Below are positions 1-5,001 of a stretch of 5,001 bases of DNA, piece by piece. The translations under genes and the position numbers were made by a program. Numbering within the stretch: position 1 is the first letter of the stretch; each line of letters starts with the position of its first letter. The DNA is taken from the NCBI GenBank assembly GCA_023412435.1, contig JAEYNS010000165.1, positions 1-5,001 of the forward strand. Direction: 5' to 3'. The notes below the pieces were generated by a model that made no database searches, had not been told where the DNA came from, and saw only the letters and a list, made by a program, of their open reading frames with translations. This DNA comes from Actinomycetes bacterium. GTDB taxonomy: Bacteria; Actinomycetota; Actinomycetes; Propionibacteriales; Propionibacteriaceae.

Positions 1-146
1 TGGCGCTGGTCTCCACCGGCCAGAACCAGGCCGACTACGGCCTGCTGCTGGCCGGCGCGACCATCGTGGTGACCCCGATCCTGTTGGTCTTCCTCTTCTT
101 CCAGCGCTGGATCATCGAGGGCATCGCCACCACCGGAATCAAGTGA
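1..146 (+). CDS. Sugar ABC transporter permease, C-terminal end (partial)
   Basis: Only the last 47 codons and the TGA stop (144-146) lie in the window; the gene begins upstream. The visible peptide has a hydrophilic stretch (STGQNQADYG), then one hydrophobic membrane segment of about 20 residues (ATIVVTPILLVFLFFQ), then a short charged tail starting QRWIIEGI and ending TTGIK. This is the usual C-terminus of MalG-type permeases of the CUT1 carbohydrate ABC family, in which the last helix is followed by Q-R-x-hydrophobic-hydrophobic-x-G and a small Gly-rich end. The conserved EAA loop that contacts the ATPase would be upstream and cannot be checked. The protein would sit in the cytoplasmic membrane and help import an oligosaccharide. 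With glycosidase genes directly downstream, the cargo is probably the oligosaccharide those enzymes use. The family call is fairly firm; the substrate is inferred. Confidence 0.85.
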   Translation, partial: ALVSTGQNQADYGLLLAGATIVVTPILLVFLFFQRWIIEGIATTGIK

Positions 147-155
147 ACTCCGCCT

Positions 156-175
156 CCGGCCCACCGATGGGCCGG
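156..175 (+). other. Stem-loop just after the permease stop codon
   Basis: An 8-bp perfect GC-rich stem (CCGGCCCA at 156-163 with TGGGCCGG at 168-175) closes a CCGA loop and starts 9 bases after the permease stop. No T-run follows, so it is not a classic intrinsic terminator. Actinobacterial terminators often lack T-runs, and such hairpins can also protect the 3' end of an upstream message or lower expression of downstream genes. An alternative 5-bp hairpin (CGGCG 173-177 with CGCCG 181-185) overlaps its right arm, so the two cannot both form fully. Confidence 0.5.
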
Positions 176-210
176 CGGCCCGCCGTCCACCCGGACGCAC
201 CCACCCCACC

Positions 211-228
211 GGTGTCCACCAGGGCACC
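211..228 (+). other. Second stem-loop, directly upstream of the ribosome binding site
   Basis: GGTGTCC (211-217) can pair with GGGCACC (222-228) around an ACCA loop, giving 7 bp with one G-U pair. It ends 5 bases before the AGGAGGT of the next gene. Its position could modulate ribosome access or mark a processing site, but in DNA this GC-rich a stem of this size can arise by chance. No promoter boxes or LacI-type inverted-repeat operator are evident in the spacer. Confidence 0.35.
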
Positions 229-233
229 CCGAC

Positions 234-240
234 AGGAGGT
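234..240 (+). promoter_or_regulatory. Ribosome binding site of the secreted glycosidase gene
   Basis: AGGAGGT at 234-240 is an almost ideal anti-16S match and lies 8 bases before the ATG at 249. This fixes the start and places the Tat-type signal at the very N-terminus. Confidence 0.85.
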
Positions 241-248
241 CACACCCC

Positions 249-1784
249 ATGACCCAATCCGCCCTCTCCCGACGCAGCGTGCTCGTCGGCGGCGCCGCGC
301 TCGCGGCGACCGCCGCCCTGCCCCCGCTGACCGCCGAGGCCAGACCATCCCCCAGGCGGCCCGCCCTGCCGCGCGGCCAGCGCAAGCGGGTGATGCGGTG
401 GGCCCGCGACACCTGGAAGTCGCTGGTCGCGATGGTCGACCCCGGTACCGGACTGGTCGCTGACAACATCCCCGGCAACCTGCGCGGCCGGTCGGCGTAC
501 ACCTCGCCGACCAACCTCGGCGGCTACCTGTGGAGTGCCCTGGTGGCCCGCGATCTCGGCATCATCGGACGCAAGGAGTGCTCCGCGCGGATCCGCCAGA
601 GCCTGGCCACCCTCGAGGGGATGGAGCACCACACCGCCAGCGGGATGTACTTCAACTGGTACGACCCCAGCACCGGGGCCGTGCTGTACGCCTGGCCGGA
701 CGACGGCAATGTGGTGGTGCCGTTCGTGTCCAGCATCGACGCCGCCTGGCTCGGCGCCGCCCTGCTGTGCGTCCGCAACGGCGACCGGGCCAACTCCGAC
801 CAGGCGGGGGAGATGTTCGCCAGGATGCGGTTCGACGTCTTCGCCGACCCCACGTTCGACCGGCCGTACCTCAACTACGGCGGCTTCTACCTTGTGGAGC
901 CGACAGCACTGAAGCAGCCACCGCCCACCGAGGCCCGCGACCTGATCGGCGCCGGGGCCCCGGTCTGGTACACCGCCAGCCACCACTACGACACCGTCGT
1001 CTCCGAGACCCGGATCACCACCTACCTCGGCATCGCCATGGCGCAGGTGCCCGGTTCGGCCTATTACCAAGCCTGGCGCACCTTCCCGCCGGACTGGACG
1101 TGGCCGGAGATGCCGCCGGAGGGGACTTGGCGCACCTACCTCGGCGTTGACGTGTTCGAGGGCACCCACCGGTACGGCGGGCTCGACGTAGTCCCCGGCT
1201 GGGGCGGCAGCATGTTCGAGGAGTTGATGCCCGACGTCTTCGTCCCGGAGGAGACCTGGGCGCCCAAGTCGTGGGGCCGCAACCACCCCCGCCACGTCGA
1301 CGCGCAGATCTACCACGGCCTGCGCGACGCCCGCTACGGCTACTGGGGCTTCTCCCCGGCCTCCCACCCCGCCGGCGGCTACTCCGAATGGGGGGTGGAC
1401 GCGCTCGGGCTGAACCCTGAGGGCTACTTCTCCGACGTCGAGCGCACCGACTACCACTGGGACAACCCGCCGACCAGCTACGGCGACGGGGTGGTCACCC
1501 CGCACGCCGCCTTCCTCGCGATGATGCACCGGCCGGGCGAGGCGGTGCGCAACCTGGCCAGGCTGCAGCGCAACTTCGACTGCTACGGCCGGGGCGGCTT
1601 CTTCGACGCCATCGCCGTGCGTTCCGGCCAGGTCGCCCGGCGCTACCTCTCACTCGACCAGGCGATGATCATGGGAGCGCTCGGCAACGTGCTGGGCGAC
1701 GACATCCTTCGCCGGTACTTCACCAGGGGCGAGGTCTCCCGCCGGGTGCGTCCGGTGATCGCGCCGGAGGTGTTCGGGGCCTGA
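249..1784 (+). CDS. Secreted glucoamylase-like (PF10091) glycoside hydrolase, putative endo-beta-1,2-glucanase
   Basis: This is a 511-residue protein with an N-terminal Tat-type signal: S7-R8-R9-S10-V11-L12, then an Ala/Leu-rich hydrophobic stretch and a likely cleavage after A29-E-A31. There is no lipobox cysteine, so it should be released outside or held in the wall. The mature part of about 480 residues looks like an all-helical (alpha/alpha)6 hydrolase. Landmarks are T85-S-P-T-N-L-G91 with the following GYLWSALVARDLG, MYFNWYD at 133-139, SSIDAAWL at 161-168, and GWGGSMFEELMPD at 317-329. These are followed by GYSEWGVDALG from about 377 and a C-terminal block with VVTPHAAFLAM, GGFFDAIAV and YLSLDQAMIM. 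This is the pattern of the PF10091 glucoamylase-like domain, which includes GH144 and relatives acting on beta-1,2-glucan. E324, E325, E380 and D164 sit in conserved-looking blocks and are candidate active-site acids, but I cannot assign roles. Neighbours (sugar permease, GH3, SOGP-like phosphorylase) support an extracellular endo-beta-1,2-glucanase. Another glucan-active specificity remains possible. The fold call is strong, the substrate moderate. Confidence 0.8.
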   Translation: MTQSALSRRSVLVGGAALAATAALPPLTAEARPSPRRPALPRGQRKRVMRWARDTWKSLVAMVDPGTGLVADNIPGNLRGRSAYTSPTNLGGYLWSALVARDLGIIGRKECSARIRQSLATLEGMEHHTASGMYFNWYDPSTGAVLYAWPDDGNVVVPFVSSIDAAWLGAALLCVRNGDRANSDQAGEMFARMRFDVFADPTFDRPYLNYGGFYLVEPTALKQPPPTEARDLIGAGAPVWYTASHHYDTVVSETRITTYLGIAMAQVPGSAYYQAWRTFPPDWTWPEMPPEGTWRTYLGVDVFEGTHRYGGLDVVPGWGGSMFEELMPDVFVPEETWAPKSWGRNHPRHVDAQIYHGLRDARYGYWGFSPASHPAGGYSEWGVDALGLNPEGYFSDVERTDYHWDNPPTSYGDGVVTPHAAFLAMMHRPGEAVRNLARLQRNFDCYGRGGFFDAIAVRSGQVARRYLSLDQAMIMGALGNVLGDDILRRYFTRGEVSRRVRPVIAPEVFGA

Positions 1785-1785
1785 C

Positions 1786-3633
1786 ATGGAGCCGACCCGC
1801 GCCGTGGCGTCCGACGGGACGCCCTACCGGGACCTGAACCGCAACCGGCGGCTGGACCCGTTCGAGGATCCACGGCTGCCCGCCGCGGCGCGGGCCGACG
1901 ACCTGCTGGGACGGCTGTCGCTCCCGGAGAAGGCAGGGCTGCTGTTCCACACCGTGATCGAGGCCGGGCCGGAGGGCGACCTGCTCGCCGGGCCCGGCCG
2001 GATCGCCAAGACCGCCACCCGTGAGGTGGTGGTGGAGCGGAACCTCAACCACTTCAACGTCCACCACCTGGCCGACGCCCGGACGGCGGCCCGCTGGGCC
2101 AACAACCTGCAGCGGCTGGCCGAGCAGGAGACGCCGCACGGCATCCCCGTGACGATCTCGACCGACCCGCGACACGGCTCGGACACCAATGCCGGCACCA
2201 CCTGGCGCACCCCGTTCTTCTCCCACTGGCCGGCCGGGCCGGGCTTCGGGGCGCTCGACGACCCCGAGCTGGTGCGGGCCTTCGGCGACGTGGTGCGGCG
2301 CGACTACCTGGCGGTCGGCATCCGCGCCTCGTTGAACCCGACCGCCGACCTGGCCACGGAGCCGCGCTGGGGACGCCAGCAGGAGACCTTCGGCAGTGAT
2401 CCCGTCCGGGTCAGCGAACTCGTCGTCGCCTACCTGCGCGGCCTGCAGGGCGAGACCCTCGGGCCGGGGTCGGTGGCGGCCACCACGAAGCACTTCCCCG
2501 GCGGCGGCCCGCAGGCCGACGGCGAGGACGCCCACTTCCCCTACGGGCGCGACCAGGTCTACCCGGGCGGCCGCTTCGAGACGCACCTGGCGCCGTTCCG
2601 GGCGGCGATCGCCGCCGGCACCGCGGCGATCATGCCGTACTACGGCCGACCGGTGGGCCTGGAACTGCACGGCCGTCCGGTGGCGGAGGTGGGCTTCGGC
2701 TTCAACCGGCAGATCCTGACCGGGCTGCTGCGCGAGGAGCTGGGCTTCCAGGGCGTGATCCTGTCCGACTGGGAGCTGGTCAGCGACAACCAGGTCGGCG
2801 ACCAGGTGCTCCCGGCCAGGGCGTGGGGAGTCGAACACCTCGACCGGCCGGGGCGCCTGCTGGCCCTGCTGGACGCCGGCGTCGACCAGTTCGGCGGCGA
2901 GCAGTGCACCGACCTGCTGCTCGACCTGGTCGCCTCCGGCAGGGTCGCCGAGGCCAGGCTCGACGCCTCCGCCCGCCGCCTGCTCGCCCTGAAGTTCACC
3001 CTCGGGCTGTTCGACAACCCGTACGTCGACGAGGAGGCCGCCGCCGGCTCGGCCGGGCTGCCGGACGACGTCGCGCTGGGCCGCCGGACCCAGTCGCGCT
3101 CGACGGTGCTCCTGGCAGAGACCGGGGTCCTGCCGCTCAAGCCAGGCCTGAGGATCTACGCCGAGGGACTGGAACCCCGGGCCGTCGCAGGGATCGGCCA
3201 CCGGGTCGCCACCCCCGCCGAGGCCGACCTCGGCCTGATCCGCCTGGAGGCGCCCTACGACCCGCGCGACGACCTGTTCCTCGAGGCCTCCTTCCGCCAG
3301 GGCAGCCTCGAGTTCCGGCCCGGACTGGCTGCCCGGCTGGCCCGGGTGGCGGCGGACTGTCCGCTGGTGATCGACGTCCACCTGGACAGGGCGGCGATCG
3401 TGACGCCGCTGCTCGACCTCGCCGCCGCGCTGACCGTCTCCTTCGGCGTGGACGATGCCGCCTGGCTGGACGCGGTCACCGGGCGGGTCCCGCCCGCGGG
3501 CCGGCTGCCGTTCGAACTGCCGCGCAGCATGGCCGCGGTGCGGGAGTCGCTGCCCGACGTCCCGGGCACCGCCGACCCGCTCTTCGCCCCGGGCCACGGA
3601 CTGGTGCTGGCAGCGGCCGCCACGCACCACTGA
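1786..3633 (+). CDS. Cytoplasmic GH3 beta-glucosidase
   Basis: This 615-residue family GH3 retaining beta-glucosidase removes glucose from the non-reducing end of beta-glucosides. The N-terminal barrel domain runs from about residue 38 to 395, with TEPRWGR (191-197) and the substrate-binding K235-H236 of KHFPGGG. The nucleophile is expected to be D328 in GVILSDWELV. FTLGLFDNPYVD (404-414) links to the GH3 C-terminal domain (about 430-606), which ends at PLFAPGHGL. The acid/base residue of GH3 is poorly conserved and I cannot place it. No signal peptide and no C-terminal fibronectin-III domain are seen, so the enzyme should act inside the cell on imported oligosaccharides. Residues 16-27 (DLNRNRRLDPFE) form an EF-hand-like loop that, as I recall, is common at the front of this GH3 subtype. 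The ATG starts 1 base after the upstream stop with only a modest GGAGG at 1766-1770 or GGGG at 1776-1779, so translational coupling is likely. Sophorose or short beta-1,2-oligomers are the inferred substrates. Confidence 0.92.
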   Translation: MEPTRAVASDGTPYRDLNRNRRLDPFEDPRLPAAARADDLLGRLSLPEKAGLLFHTVIEAGPEGDLLAGPGRIAKTATREVVVERNLNHFNVHHLADARTAARWANNLQRLAEQETPHGIPVTISTDPRHGSDTNAGTTWRTPFFSHWPAGPGFGALDDPELVRAFGDVVRRDYLAVGIRASLNPTADLATEPRWGRQQETFGSDPVRVSELVVAYLRGLQGETLGPGSVAATTKHFPGGGPQADGEDAHFPYGRDQVYPGGRFETHLAPFRAAIAAGTAAIMPYYGRPVGLELHGRPVAEVGFGFNRQILTGLLREELGFQGVILSDWELVSDNQVGDQVLPARAWGVEHLDRPGRLLALLDAGVDQFGGEQCTDLLLDLVASGRVAEARLDASARRLLALKFTLGLFDNPYVDEEAAAGSAGLPDDVALGRRTQSRSTVLLAETGVLPLKPGLRIYAEGLEPRAVAGIGHRVATPAEADLGLIRLEAPYDPRDDLFLEASFRQGSLEFRPGLAARLARVAADCPLVIDVHLDRAAIVTPLLDLAAALTVSFGVDDAAWLDAVTGRVPPAGRLPFELPRSMAAVRESLPDVPGTADPLFAPGHGLVLAAAATHH

Positions 3634-3638
3634 GGAGG
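3633..3638 (+). promoter_or_regulatory. Ribosome binding site overlapping the GH3 stop codon
   Basis: AGGAGG at 3633-3638 begins on the last base of the GH3 TGA stop and lies 4 bases before the ATG at 3643, a rather short spacing. It fixes the start of the phosphorylase gene and points to coupled translation within one operon. Confidence 0.75.
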
Positions 3639-3642
3639 ATCG

Positions 3643-5001
3643 ATGCCGACACCACGGGCGGAGTTCACCAGGGCGGGCGCGCTCGCCGCGCTGGACGTCG
3701 ACGGCCTGAGCCTGCTGCAGTACCCGGCCAGCGAACTCGAGGCCGGTCCCTGCCAGTTGTGGGTGCGGCGTCGGGGCGGCGACGGCGGCCTCCTGCCCCA
3801 CCCCGTGACGGGCCCGGCGAGCGGGTCGCTGGTCGCCGGCGACGCCGTCACCGGACGACTGGGCGACCTGGCCTACACGGCCTGGTTCGACGTCGTGGAG
3901 TCCGGCTACGCCTGGCAGTGGGAGGTGGTCAACCAGGGCGCGGCGCCCGAGGAGGTGGATGTCGTGTTCACCCAGGACGTCGCCCTGACGCCGCCGGACG
4001 AACTGCGCCGCAACGAGTACTACGTGTCGCAGTACCTGGACCTGACCCCGGTCGAGACCGCGCACGGCACGGCGCTCGCGGTCCGCCAGAACATGCCCGG
4101 CTCCGGCCATCCATGGCTCGCGCTGGCCAGCCTGACCGGGGTCGCCGGCTGGGCCACCGATGCCCAGCAGGTGCTCGCTCGGGGCGGTGGGCTCGACCTG
4201 TCCGGCGACCTGCCGGGGCGGCGCTGGCAGCACGAGCACACCCTGGCCGCCCTGCAGGCACCCTCCCTGAGGCTCGCCCCCGGCGAATCCGCGAGGGGAG
4301 GCTTCGTCGGGGTGTTCCTGCCGGGCCACCTGGACCCGACCGGGCCGGCCGACGCCCGAGTGGTGGAGGACTTCGTCGCGCGGGGCGGATGGCGACAGGA
4401 CGTCCCGGTGGTGACCGGCGAGGTCGCCGTCCCCACGCTGTTCGCTCCCGGGTCGGAGCTGGAGTGCCGGGCCCTTGACGAACCGGAGGTGACAGGGCTG
4501 GCCGGCGCCCTGCGGCTGGTCGAGCACGGCCCGGACGGCGGGTTCTGGTCGGGGTTCGCGGGTGACGACCACGTGGTCGGCCTCGCCAAGGAGCGCGCGG
4601 TGCTGCGCCCGCACGGCCACATCCTCCACCTGGGTCCGTCCCCGCTGGCCGACGCCGACCAGACCGCCGCCACCGTGTGGATGGCGGGCGTGTTCTGCTC
4701 CCAGCTGACCCACGGCCACGCCTCGGACCGCCCGGCGGTGACGCTGCGGCGCAGCTACGCCGGGCTGAGCAGGGCCGGCGGCGCCCGGATCGCGGTGCGG
4801 CTGGACGACGGCTGGCGGCTGCTGGGCGCACCGAGCCTGTGGCGTCAGGGCCGGCACGAGTGCAGCTGGCACTACCGGGCCGACCAGGCCACGGTGCGGG
4901 TGGTCGCCCGGATCGAGGCGGGCGGCGTCCGGCTGACCGCCGACTCAACCCCGGCCCACGACCTGCTGCTCGCGGTCGCCGCGGGCGAGCAGGGAGTGGA
5001 C
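3643..5001 (+). CDS. GH94-type phosphorylase, 1,2-beta-oligoglucan phosphorylase-like (N-terminal 453 residues, partial)
   Basis: The frame stays open from the ATG at 3643 through 453 codons to the window edge, so the 3' part is missing. The N-terminus (MPTPRAEFTRAGALAALDVDG) is followed by beta-sandwich-like sequence: AYTAWFDVVESGYAWQWEVV at 77-96, then VDVVFTQDVAL, NEYYVSQYLDLTP (124-136), VRQNMPGSGHPWLALASL (147-164), GWATD (169-173) and QHEHTLAALQ (196-205). By recollection these blocks match the long (about 1,100 residue) actinobacterial and Listeria proteins annotated as cellobiose phosphorylases, which include 1,2-beta-oligoglucan phosphorylase. Ordinary cellobiose phosphorylases are about 800 residues and open differently. 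The enzyme would phosphorolyse imported sophoro-oligosaccharides to glucose 1-phosphate plus a chain one unit shorter. No signal peptide is present. The catalytic (alpha/alpha)6 domain and its general acid lie beyond the window, so activity and exact specificity cannot be checked here. The ATG is 9 bases after the GH3 stop, in the same operon. Confidence 0.82.
   Translation, partial: MPTPRAEFTRAGALAALDVDGLSLLQYPASELEAGPCQLWVRRRGGDGGLLPHPVTGPASGSLVAGDAVTGRLGDLAYTAWFDVVESGYAWQWEVVNQGAAPEEVDVVFTQDVALTPPDELRRNEYYVSQYLDLTPVETAHGTALAVRQNMPGSGHPWLALASLTGVAGWATDAQQVLARGGGLDLSGDLPGRRWQHEHTLAALQAPSLRLAPGESARGGFVGVFLPGHLDPTGPADARVVEDFVARGGWRQDVPVVTGEVAVPTLFAPGSELECRALDEPEVTGLAGALRLVEHGPDGGFWSGFAGDDHVVGLAKERAVLRPHGHILHLGPSPLADADQTAATVWMAGVFCSQLTHGHASDRPAVTLRRSYAGLSRAGGARIAVRLDDGWRLLGAPSLWRQGRHECSWHYRADQATVRVVARIEAGGVRLTADSTPAHDLLLAVAAGEQGVD

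Noticed and set aside
147..248. Possible promoter or LacI-family operator controlling the enzyme genes
   Set aside because: No convincing -35/-10 pair and no central-CG inverted repeat of the LacI type is visible in the spacer; control is more likely upstream of the transporter genes, outside the window.
952..963. Perfect 12-base palindrome CCGGGGCCCCGG inside the hydrolase gene
   Set aside because: It encodes ordinary residues (Ala-Gly-Ala-Pro) in frame and is made only of G and C, so chance in GC-rich coding DNA explains it; no partner site is seen.
240..1529. A 429-codon minus-strand frame opposite the secreted hydrolase
   Set aside because: Composition is Val/Gly/Pro/His-rich without domain features, and the opposite strand holds a well-supported gene with a signal peptide and ribosome binding site.
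2823..4478. A 551-codon + strand frame spanning the GH3/phosphorylase junction
   Set aside because: Its product is dominated by Arg, Gly, Pro and Ala with no motifs, and it overlaps two recognisable genes in another frame; it is a shadow frame.
1720..4872. A 1,050-codon open frame on the minus strand across the GH3 and phosphorylase genes
   Set aside because: The predicted protein is low-complexity (Gly, Arg, Pro, Val, Gln, His), matches no family I recognise, and lies opposite two clear conserved genes. Long antisense frames are expected in DNA with such high GC at third codon positions.

Overview
The window is very GC-rich, with strong G/C preference at third codon positions, AGGAGG-type ribosome binding sites and genes packed tightly on one strand. 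This suggests an actinobacterium (Actinomycetota). The genus cannot be named from the sequence. All four supported genes lie on the + strand.

Layout: (1) bases 1-146 are the last 47 codons of an ABC-type sugar permease of the MalG kind. (2) Bases 147-248 are a 102-base spacer with two stem-loops and a strong ribosome binding site. (3) Bases 249-1784 encode a 511-residue protein with a Tat-type signal peptide and the glucoamylase-like fold (PF10091) seen in the GH144 group of endo-beta-1,2-glucanases. (4) Bases 1786-3633 encode a 615-residue family GH3 beta-glucosidase with no signal peptide. (5) Bases 3643-5001 hold the first 453 codons of a GH94-type phosphorylase that resembles 1,2-beta-oligoglucan phosphorylase (SOGP). 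It is still open at the window edge. Genes 3, 4 and 5 are separated by 1 and 9 bases and almost certainly form one operon, probably continuous with the transporter genes upstream.

Read together, the genes suggest a complete route for using beta-1,2-glucan. A secreted endo-enzyme would cut the polymer outside the cell and the ABC transporter would import the sophoro-oligosaccharides. In the cytoplasm the phosphorylase would release glucose 1-phosphate and the GH3 enzyme would cleave short oligomers such as sophorose to glucose. A comparable phosphorylase-GH3-transporter set is known from Listeria innocua (Lin1839/Lin1840 and neighbours). The substrate assignment here is inferred from family resemblance and gene order; nothing in the window proves it. 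The point of most interest is the secreted PF10091 protein, whose exact family and specificity cannot be settled by reading.
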